A stretch of DNA of 19,845 nucleotides, taken from positions 1 to 19,845 of the forward strand of contig QNFD01000008.1 in assembly GCA_003645435.1 (NCBI GenBank). Reading direction: 5' to 3'. The first letter of the stretch is position 1. The number at the start of each line of letters is the position of its first letter. Origin of the DNA: Gammaproteobacteria bacterium (GTDB taxonomy: Bacteria > Pseudomonadota > Gammaproteobacteria > GCA-001735895). Both the position numbers and the translations under genes were made by a program. The notes beneath the pieces were generated by a model. It was given only the letters and a program-made list of their open reading frames with translations. It was not told where the DNA came from and did not search any database. Shown one piece after another: positions 13,469-19,845 of the stretch.

Positions 13469-15922
13469 CTAACACTTCATACGTTCCATTTTCGGATCAT
13501 AAAGCGGTTGCAAATGTATTTCACAGGCCACCCGCTCGGTGGCGACTTCGAGTTCATAGCTGCCCGCCAGCAGGAATTCCTTATCGACACCCTCTGCCCG
13601 GCGCACGTAGCCATAACCGATATTGGTCTCCAGCGTGTAACCCCAGCCCGCACTGGAGAGCCAGCCGACTCTTTCGCCATCGCGAAAAATGGTCTCACGC
13701 CCGAGTAAGACCACATTTTTATCGGAAACCGTAAAACAGGCCAGAGATTTGCCCAGTGGTTTCTGTTTTTGCTCGACAAACGCTTCTCGGCCGATGAATG
13801 GCCGCTCGTTGTTTAGATTCACAGCCCAGCCAAGCCCGGCTTGCAGCGGTGTATAGTCGGGGCCTATATCTGACCCCCAGGCCCGGTAGCCCTTTTCCAG
13901 CCGTAGGGATTCGATCGCGCGATAACCAGCGTTGGCTATGCCGTGCTCTTTACCCGCCTGCATGATCGAATCGTAAACCGTCGCTGCGAACTCGACTGGC
14001 ACATGTAGCTCCCAGCCCAGCTCACCCACATAACTCACTCGCAGGGCCCTTAAGATCGCCCCCGAAATGGCAAGTTCCTGCATGGTCGCGAAGGCGAAAG
14101 CCGAATCTGAAATATCCTCTCGCACCAGGCCTTGCAATACATCTCTTGCGCGGGGTCCCATGAGTGACATTACCGCCCAGCTCGAGGTAACATCCTCGAA
14201 CTGGAGATCATCACAGTCGGCTGGAATATTACGCGAGATCCAGTTGAAATCATGCGTTGCAAATCCGGTACCTGTTACCAGGTAAAACTCATCTTCGGCG
14301 ATTCGCATCACCGTCAGGTCACACTCTATACCACCGCGCTGGTTGAGCATTTGTGTATAAACTACCGAACCGACGGTAGTATCAATATTGTTGGCGCATA
14401 TCCATGACAGCGCCCGCGTCGCGTCCGCACCCTGGAGACGAAACTTGGCGAACGAACTTTGATCGAAAATAGCAACACGTTCACGCGCCGCACGATGTTC
14501 CTCGCCTACCGCGGCAAACCAGTTTTGGCGTTCGAAGCTGTACTCGTCTTTTGCAGTCTGACCCTCGGGCGCAAACCAGTTGGGACGTTCCCATCCGAGC
14601 TTTTCACCAAAGCAGGCACCCTGCGATTTCAATGTTTCGTATAGCGGTGAGCGTCGGCATGGACGACAGGATTTATTTTCTTCGAACGGCCAGGCCATTG
14701 TGTAGTGCTTCGAATAGGCTTCGAGGGTGCGTTTGCGCACCCATTCGACATCCGCATGCGGCCGACCAAACCGGCATATATCAACCGCCCATAAATCAAA
14801 CGGTGGTTCGCCTTTCAATACCCATTCCGCCAGCGCCATACCGGCGCCACCACCCGAGGCGATACCGAAGGCGTTAAAGCCTGCGCCAACGAACACGTTT
14901 TTACGTTCGGGTGCTTCACCGAGGATAAAATTTCCATCCGGGGTAAAACTCTCCGGACCATTCATCATTTGTTTTATACCCGCGTCGGCAAGTGAAGGCA
15001 CTCGTTCTATGGCCTGTTCCAGTAGCGGTTCAAAATGGTCCCAATCATTGTCGAGCAGGGTGAAATTAAACCCATGCGGAATACCATCTTGCGCCCACGG
15101 AATCGGGTTCGGTTCGTAACCGCCCATCACCAGCCCGCCGACATCTTCCTTGAAGTAGGTGAGGCGATCCGGATCACGCAGGGTCGGCAAATCCGATGGT
15201 ACAGATGGCATTTTATCGGTAATCAGGTACTGGTGTTGTACCGACACCAGCGGCACATTGACACCGGCGAGTTGACCGAGCTGGCGCGACCACTGGCCGG
15301 CACAGATTACGACAGCCTCGCAGTTGATTGTTCCCCGGTCGGTTTGCACGCCGGAGATACTGTCGCGATTGAAATCGAAGCCGGTGACCTCGGTATCTTC
15401 ATAAATCTGCACACCACTCTTACGCGCACCACTGGCGAGCGACTGGGTGATATCGGAGGGATTTGCCTGTCCGTCGGTGGGTAAAAATGCGGCCCCGACC
15501 AGGTCTGAAATATCCATTATTGGCCATAAATCCTGCGCTTCTTTGGGCGTTAACAGGTGCATGTCGAGGCCGAAGGAATGCGCCGTGGTGGCCTGCCTTT
15601 TAACTTCGGTCCAGCGTTGCTGGTTGCAGGCGAGGCGCAACCCGCCATTCATCTTCCAGCCGGTAGCAAGACCGGTCTTCGCTTCCAGCGACTGGTAGAG
15701 TTCGACCGAATAACCCAGCAACTGGGTGATGTTGGCATTGGTACGCAACTGTCCGACCAGGCCAGCGGCGTGAAAGGTGGAACCCGAAGTGAGTTTGCCT
15801 TTTTCAATCAGCACGACATCGTTACAGCCCATTTCGGCGAGGTGATATGCGGTTGAACAACCGATTATACCGCCGCCGATAATAACTATTTTTGCCTGAC
15901 TGGGCAGCTGCTTGTCTGTCAT
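13469..15922 (-). CDS. Dimethylglycine/sarcosine dehydrogenase family, FAD- and folate-dependent
   Basis: The 817-residue enzyme begins with a Rossmann FAD site (IVIIGGGIIGCSTAYHLAEMG, Gly16-Gly18-Gly21). GSTFHAAGL follows; His51 is the position of the covalent FAD histidine in this family. The DAO domain runs to about 370, a middle FAO-type domain to about 430, and a GcvT-like folate domain plus C-terminal barrel fill the rest (for example YVGELGWELHVP, GYRAIESLRLEKGYRAWGSDIGPDYTPLQAGLGW). It oxidatively removes an N-methyl group and passes it to tetrahydrofolate. Dimethylglycine and sarcosine are the best-known substrates, and other methylated amines cannot be excluded. The frame extends to 15979 inside the permease gene, but ATG 15920-15922 was chosen because GGGA lies 8 nt upstream and it leaves a 13-nt gap. 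The TAG stop abuts a run of nine C residues (13461-13469). It is the last gene of the betaine operon. Confidence 0.88.
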   Translation of the reverse strand: MTDKQLPSQAKIVIIGGGIIGCSTAYHLAEMGCNDVVLIEKGKLTSGSTFHAAGLVGQLRTNANITQLLGYSVELYQSLEAKTGLATGWKMNGGLRLACNQQRWTEVKRQATTAHSFGLDMHLLTPKEAQDLWPIMDISDLVGAAFLPTDGQANPSDITQSLASGARKSGVQIYEDTEVTGFDFNRDSISGVQTDRGTINCEAVVICAGQWSRQLGQLAGVNVPLVSVQHQYLITDKMPSVPSDLPTLRDPDRLTYFKEDVGGLVMGGYEPNPIPWAQDGIPHGFNFTLLDNDWDHFEPLLEQAIERVPSLADAGIKQMMNGPESFTPDGNFILGEAPERKNVFVGAGFNAFGIASGGGAGMALAEWVLKGEPPFDLWAVDICRFGRPHADVEWVRKRTLEAYSKHYTMAWPFEENKSCRPCRRSPLYETLKSQGACFGEKLGWERPNWFAPEGQTAKDEYSFERQNWFAAVGEEHRAARERVAIFDQSSFAKFRLQGADATRALSWICANNIDTTVGSVVYTQMLNQRGGIECDLTVMRIAEDEFYLVTGTGFATHDFNWISRNIPADCDDLQFEDVTSSWAVMSLMGPRARDVLQGLVREDISDSAFAFATMQELAISGAILRALRVSYVGELGWELHVPVEFAATVYDSIMQAGKEHGIANAGYRAIESLRLEKGYRAWGSDIGPDYTPLQAGLGWAVNLNNERPFIGREAFVEQKQKPLGKSLACFTVSDKNVVLLGRETIFRDGERVGWLSSAGWGYTLETNIGYGYVRRAEGVDKEFLLAGSYELEVATERVACEIHLQPLYDPKMERMKC

Positions 15923-15935
15923 CTGGTTTTTCCCA

Positions 15936-17942
15936 TTATTCGAGTCCCAGTTCGCGTTTACGGCGCGACGCCCAGGCATTAATCATGCGATCGGCAATGA
16001 TCGCGATAAACGCGACACAGACGCCGGCGACTATGCCTCTGCCGGTATCCGCCTTGGTGAGTGCAATATAAACTTCCTGGCCCAGTTCGCGGGTACCGAC
16101 CAACGCGGTTATCACCAGCATCGACAGCGCCATCATGATGGTCTGGTTAACCCCTAACATGATGTGCGGTAACGACAGCGGCAACTGAACCTTGAACAGT
16201 ACCTGGTTGCGCGTGCAACCAGCCTGTCGCGAGGCCTCGATCAGGTGGGGTTGTACCTGGCGAATACCGTGATCGGTATAGCGGATAATCGGTGTTACCG
16301 CGTAGGCAATTACCGCCAGCATCGCAGCAAAGTCGCCAACCCGGAAAAGCATCACTACCGGCATTAAATAGACAAAACTGGGCAGGGTCTGCAGGGTATC
16401 GATTACGACGCTGACGATACGATGTAAACGATCATTGCGCGCTGCCATAATCCCAATCGGGATGCCTATCATGCAGGCGATTACTACCGACAGGCCGCAG
16501 AGGTAGAGGGTTACCATGGCCTTGGTCCAGAGACCTACCACGGCCATAAAGGTTGTCAGTGACGCGGTTAGCAGACCCAGACGCTTACCGCCGAGCTGCC
16601 AGCCTGCGAGCCCAACCACGGCGACCACGGCTATCCAGGGCAAGGCCAGTAGAAAGCGCTTGAACGGTATCATGATGTTCAGCAGCAGGAAGTTTTTAAA
16701 GCTTTCCAGCACTTCATAATAATTAATATTAATGTAACGCACTATGTCGTCCCAAAAACTACCGGTAGTGAGCTGCCAGCTTTCAGGATAGGTATCCAGT
16801 ACTGGAAAATAAATACCCAGTATCCAGGTTAGCCCTACGATACCGGCAAAACTAATACTGTAAGGATGTCGGGCCCAGATACTTTGTGCACCAACCGTAT
16901 GCATTGGTTCCGATCGATTCGCGTATGCCTGGCTGATACGATCGAGTGCAATCGCCAACAGGGTAATAGCGACGCCGGCTTCTATGCCCTCGCCGATCTT
17001 GAGCCGTCTTAACGCCGATAAAACATCGTGACCGAGACCGCCGGCGCCAATCATTGACGCGATGATGACCATATTTAACGACAGCATGACCACCTGGTTG
17101 ACGCCCACCATGAGTGAATGCCTGGCGGATGGCAGCAACACCTTCATCATCGATTGCCGTGGTGAGCAACCGGCCATGGCCCCGGCTTCCACCACTTCCG
17201 CGCTGACCTGATCGAGCGCCAGTAGAGTGACCCTTACCATCGGCGGCAAGGCGTAAATAATCGTCGCAATCATTGCCGACACGGGACTAAAACCAAACAG
17301 GAGTAAAATCGGCACCAGGTAGGCAAATACCGGCACCGTCTGCATCAGGTCCAGGGTCGGCATCAGTACCACTCGAAAGCGCGGCGAACGATAGCCGACT
17401 ATGCCCAGCAACAGACCACCGACGATACCGATGGGGACTGCGATGACGATCGAGCTAAGCGTCATCATCGCACTATCCCATTGACCAAACACTACCAGGT
17501 ACAGGAAACAGACACCGACCAGCAGCGACAGCTTCCAGTCTTTGACGTAGTGGGCCAGCAACATCAGGCCTGCGATCAGCGCCACCCAGGATATGCGCGG
17601 GAACACCTGCACGGCATAACTGCCCGTGCCTTTCAGGAAGCCGGTCGATAACAGACTTTTTACCAGCAGGTATGGTTGCTCGACCAGCCAGGCAATTGAA
17701 CGGGTGAATTCCTTAAATGTGAAGAGGCCGAAATCAAGATCGTTAATCAGCCATTTCATGAAACTGGAAATCCAGGCATCGAGCGGTAATTTCCAGGCAC
17801 TCGGATATTTGAATGCGAGCGGCACCGACTCTTTTGCAATCATCAGGACGATGGTGCCGACGAGGACCGCCAGCCACAGCCAGATCCAGGGATTTGATCG
17901 TATCCGCAGGGGTAAAAATGCTGGGAGTGCGGCGCTGCTCAT
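15936..17942 (-). CDS. ABC transporter permease, two ProW-type domains in one protein
   Basis: The 668-residue membrane protein contains two complete BPD_transp_1 domains. The first is at about 155-340, with its coupling loop at 251-271 (VEAGAMAGCSPRQSMMKVLLP). The second is at about 475-660, with its coupling loop at 568-588 (IEASRQAGCTRNQVLFKVQLP). Each is preceded by extra hydrophobic segments (about 20-35 and 115-150; 362-382 and 430-470). ProW and OpuAB normally have one such domain of about 300-350 residues and dimerise; here one chain should form the whole pore. It imports a betaine-like osmolyte with the ATPase encoded just upstream. Its ATG overlaps the ATPase stop as ATGA, with AAGGA placed too close to serve as a normal ribosome site, so coupled translation is likely. 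Confidence 0.9.
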   Translation of the reverse strand: MSSAALPAFLPLRIRSNPWIWLWLAVLVGTIVLMIAKESVPLAFKYPSAWKLPLDAWISSFMKWLINDLDFGLFTFKEFTRSIAWLVEQPYLLVKSLLSTGFLKGTGSYAVQVFPRISWVALIAGLMLLAHYVKDWKLSLLVGVCFLYLVVFGQWDSAMMTLSSIVIAVPIGIVGGLLLGIVGYRSPRFRVVLMPTLDLMQTVPVFAYLVPILLLFGFSPVSAMIATIIYALPPMVRVTLLALDQVSAEVVEAGAMAGCSPRQSMMKVLLPSARHSLMVGVNQVVMLSLNMVIIASMIGAGGLGHDVLSALRRLKIGEGIEAGVAITLLAIALDRISQAYANRSEPMHTVGAQSIWARHPYSISFAGIVGLTWILGIYFPVLDTYPESWQLTTGSFWDDIVRYININYYEVLESFKNFLLLNIMIPFKRFLLALPWIAVVAVVGLAGWQLGGKRLGLLTASLTTFMAVVGLWTKAMVTLYLCGLSVVIACMIGIPIGIMAARNDRLHRIVSVVIDTLQTLPSFVYLMPVVMLFRVGDFAAMLAVIAYAVTPIIRYTDHGIRQVQPHLIEASRQAGCTRNQVLFKVQLPLSLPHIMLGVNQTIMMALSMLVITALVGTRELGQEVYIALTKADTGRGIVAGVCVAFIAIIADRMINAWASRRKRELGLE

Positions 17943-19012
17943 TCCTTGCGCTTTGATGTCGTTAGTAAATCCACCACGAGTTCACGGCTGAGGGCGCCAA
18001 TGGTCTCGCCCTGCTCATTTTTTACCGCGAATACGGCATCCCGATCCGCATCAAGAAAGCGCTTCAGCTCTGCGTCGATCGTCGACTTCGCCTGCACGGA
18101 CCCGGCGAATGTGTCACCGCTGACTTCTCGCATCAGCGATGCCGCGCTAAGCACCCTGGCGCGTGGGATATCCTGAATAAATTCTTCGACATAATCGGTA
18201 GCCGGGTTGAGTACCAGGTCTTCCGGTGTGCCAATCTGGATAATTGCGCCATCCTTCATAATCGCGATCCGATCGGCGAGTCGAATCGCCTCTTCAAAGT
18301 CATGGGTTATGAAAACAATGGTTTTGTGTAATACATTTTGCAGGCGCAAAAACTCATCCTGCATCTCGCGTCGAATCAGGGGATCGAGTGCGGAGAATGG
18401 CTCGTCGAGGAACCAGATATCGGGTTCGACGGCGAGGGATCGTGCGATGCCGACTCGTTGTTGCTGGCCACCCGAAAGTTCACGCGGATAGTATCCTTCG
18501 CGACCCTCCAGACCCACCAGTCCGATTACCTCCAGTGCACGCTTTAACCGATCTGCTTTCGCTATGCCCTGGACTTCGAGGGGTAACTCTACATTACCGA
18601 GTACTGTACGGTTGGGTAATAGCGCGAAATGCTGGAATACCATACCCATTTTGTGACGGCGTAAGTTGATTAGCTCGGCTTCACTGACTTTCAGCAAGTC
18701 CTTTGAGTCGAACTGTATCGAGCCGGCACTCGGCTCGATCAATCTCGTCATACATCTTACCAGGGTTGATTTTCCCGACCCTGACAACCCCATGATGATG
18801 AAAATTTCGCCTTCGAAGACATCAAAGTTGGCATCACAAACCGCATTAATATAATTACCGCGCTCGAGTGCCTGCCGGTCGACACTACCATCGGCGTCAA
18901 ATAATGCCTCGCTACCAGTACCAAACACCTTCCAGACATTTTTACAGGCAATTTTAATCGATGGTTCAGAATGCGCCGAAGCTTTGCTGTCTGACGCCGG
19001 AACTTGAGACAT
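17939..19012 (-). CDS. Glycine betaine/proline-type ABC transporter ATPase (ProV-like)
   Basis: A 357-residue ATPase with Walker A GLSGSGKS (75-82), Q-loop Gln127 in VFQHFALLP, signature LSGGQQQR (179-186), Walker B IWFLDE (199-204) and H-loop His237. The block VFQHFALLPNRTVLGNVELPLEVQG and the insert before Walker A (ALFDADGSVDRQALERGNYINAV) are typical of the ProV/OpuAA group. The C-terminal part (about 283-350) is long enough for about one CBS-like motif (DRDAVFAVKNEQGETIGAL) instead of the usual tandem pair, so the ionic-strength sensing known for OpuA may be altered. The start has AGGAG 8 nt upstream. It energises uptake through the fused permease. Confidence 0.92.
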   Translation of the reverse strand: MSQVPASDSKASAHSEPSIKIACKNVWKVFGTGSEALFDADGSVDRQALERGNYINAVCDANFDVFEGEIFIIMGLSGSGKSTLVRCMTRLIEPSAGSIQFDSKDLLKVSEAELINLRRHKMGMVFQHFALLPNRTVLGNVELPLEVQGIAKADRLKRALEVIGLVGLEGREGYYPRELSGGQQQRVGIARSLAVEPDIWFLDEPFSALDPLIRREMQDEFLRLQNVLHKTIVFITHDFEEAIRLADRIAIMKDGAIIQIGTPEDLVLNPATDYVEEFIQDIPRARVLSAASLMREVSGDTFAGSVQAKSTIDAELKRFLDADRDAVFAVKNEQGETIGALSRELVVDLLTTSKRKE

Positions 19013-19049
19013 ACGCGTGACTCCTGGAAGCGATCGAGATTGTAAGACC

Positions 19050-19122
19050 TGAAAAACAGACAGGACTGGCGGACCATGGCTAACTGCCAGGTCCGCCCAT
19101 TCATGACTAATGACTGTCTGTT
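19050..19122 (-). terminator. Two-tier hairpin with T-tract between binding-protein and ATPase genes
   Basis: On the minus strand an outer stem AACAGACAG/CTGTCTGTT (19114-19122 with 19055-19063) encloses an inner stem. The inner stem pairs GGCGGACC with GGTCCGCC (19090-19097 with 19068-19075) and continues as TGGC/GCCA with a single bulged base and a 5-nt loop. The outer stem runs directly into TTTTT. This is the form of an intrinsic terminator. As the gene order is binding protein, ATPase, permease, partial termination or 3'-end protection here would keep the binding protein in excess, as known for other ABC operons. Confidence 0.7.
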
Positions 19123-19133
19123 CTTAGCTACTG

Positions 19134-19845
19134 CTACTTAATCCAGGCCTTCCAGGTTGATTCATTCTCAGACATCCACTTCGCGACTGTTTCATCAACC
19201 GACTTACCTTCGAGGTCAACCTCGACGATCATCTGGCTCATTGCCGCATTATCGATATGAAAATTGCGTACCGCCTTGTAAGCCCCGGGCCACTTTTTCT
19301 CGCCATCCTTCCAGCCAACTTTTTTGATCCAGCCAAATGGCTTGCCGCAGTCGTAGGCCATGGTCTTGTTCATGCCCCAGCTCGGATCGTTGTAGCAATC
19401 ATCGGTATACTCGGGAAATTCGACCCACTCGCCTTCATACTTTGCTACCGCCCAATGGGGTGCATAAATCCATAAAAGCACTGGCGCCTTACGTTGAACC
19501 GCGGACTCCAACTCCGCGAACAGGGCCGCATCGGTACCCGCGTGAACCACTTCATAGTCCATTCCCAGGGCCTCGACACGTTCGTCGTCGAATCCTGCCC
19601 AGGTCACCGGTCCGCCCAGGTAGCGCCCCTTCGGTGCTGTCTCCGCAGTGGCAAAAGCCTCGGCGCATTTGTTGAGTGCCTTCCAGTCCGGCAATCCTGG
19701 GCAACGCTCCTTCATATACATTGGGTACCACCACTCTTCCTTGGCATCCATCCCGGTTTCACCGAGATCTACGGTTTTTCCGGTTGCCAGGGATGCATCC
19801 ATCGCCTGCTTACCCGTGGTTTCCCACATTTCCATGGCAATGTGC
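19134..19845 (-). CDS. Periplasmic substrate-binding protein of a betaine-type ABC transporter (5' end outside window)
   Basis: 236 codons are visible and the frame stays open to the window edge (…HIAMEMWETT), so the first Met seen in frame is internal and the signal peptide is missing. The sequence fits the OpuAC/ProX family: EMWE, KEEWWYPMYMKERCPGLPDWKAL, GGPVTWAGFDDERVEALGMDYEVVHAG, APVLLWIYAPHWAVAKY and the Trp-rich end. The many aromatic residues (WW, W in TWAG, WIYAPHW) suit an aromatic cage for a quaternary ammonium group such as glycine betaine. The neighbouring dehydrogenase points to betaine, dimethylglycine or a related methylated amine. Paired cysteines (DDCYNDPSW, YDCGKPFGW) could form a disulfide. 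It is the first visible gene of the operon and is followed by a strong hairpin. Confidence 0.88.
   Translation of the reverse strand, partial: HIAMEMWETTGKQAMDASLATGKTVDLGETGMDAKEEWWYPMYMKERCPGLPDWKALNKCAEAFATAETAPKGRYLGGPVTWAGFDDERVEALGMDYEVVHAGTDAALFAELESAVQRKAPVLLWIYAPHWAVAKYEGEWVEFPEYTDDCYNDPSWGMNKTMAYDCGKPFGWIKKVGWKDGEKKWPGAYKAVRNFHIDNAAMSQMIVEVDLEGKSVDETVAKWMSENESTWKAWIK

Noticed and set aside
13230..13475. 81-residue minus-strand open frame with PSPLRGEGRGEG-type sequence
   Set aside because: It is a translation of the palindromic repeat at 13340-13440. Such Gly/Arg/Pro-rich frames are a well-known by-product of this repeat type, and nothing else in it looks like a protein.
15923..15979. 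19-residue N-terminal extension of the dehydrogenase
   Set aside because: It lies in the 3' end of the permease gene and adds residues before the FAD site with no family support. ATG 15920-15922 has a ribosome site at proper distance.

Overview
The window looks like a chromosomal segment of a free-living, aerobic, probably marine gammaproteobacterium. This is inferred from the gene families present (CbpA, RmuC, a gammaproteobacterial-style MoxR-Bat operon with a DUF4381 member, and a betaine/dimethylglycine module) and from the proteobacterial style of the intergenic palindromic repeats. No rRNA, tRNA, CRISPR array, transposase, integrase or phage gene was seen. Almost every gene is on the minus strand. 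The only plus-strand gene is the multicopper oxidase at 2373-3878.

Region 1 (1-5351) holds single genes. A DnaJ-family co-chaperone (cbpA, 3' end outside the window) has a possible heat-shock promoter. Next are rmuC and a divergently transcribed Tat-exported, CueO-like multicopper oxidase that share a 65-bp control region. Last comes a signalling protein that joins a cyclic-nucleotide-binding domain to an apparently catalytic EAL (c-di-GMP phosphodiesterase) domain. Two copies of one palindromic repeat family sit here. One is nested inside a larger 24-bp inverted-repeat element whose right arm supplies the last codons and stop of rmuC. The other is a perfect 29-bp hairpin between two convergent genes.

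Region 2 (5547-12435) is a tightly packed six-gene operon on the minus strand: moxR, DUF58, DUF4381, batA (VWA), a batB-batC fusion (VWA plus TPR plus a glutamine-rich tail), and batD. Neighbouring genes overlap or lie within 9 nt of each other. By family knowledge the AAA+ ATPase MoxR is the cytoplasmic motor, and the VWA/TPR/BatD proteins form a membrane and periplasmic assembly linked to envelope or oxidative stress tolerance. The annotated-looking GTG start of moxR falls inside a hairpin repeat. A TTG start 27 nt downstream with a good Shine-Dalgarno is more likely.

Region 3 (12456-13468) holds a double-cupin protein related to the ChrR cupin domain. It is bracketed by two GC-rich palindromic repeats of a second family (CCCTCACCC...).

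Region 4 (13469-19845) is an osmolyte uptake and breakdown operon on the minus strand. It encodes a periplasmic betaine-type binding protein (N-terminus outside the window), a ProV-like ATPase, an unusually long permease carrying two ProW-type domains in one chain, and a dimethylglycine/sarcosine dehydrogenase with a C-terminal GcvT-like folate domain. A strong two-tiered hairpin with a T-tract lies between the binding-protein gene and the ATPase gene, and probably sets a high ratio of binding protein to transporter. The module implies import of glycine betaine or a demethylated relative and its use as a carbon, nitrogen and one-carbon source.

Nothing here is a clear undescribed system. The observations most worth checking are the cyclic-nucleotide/c-di-GMP hybrid regulator and its leader palindrome, the nested repeat element that rewrites the rmuC end, and the attenuator-like hairpin in the betaine operon.
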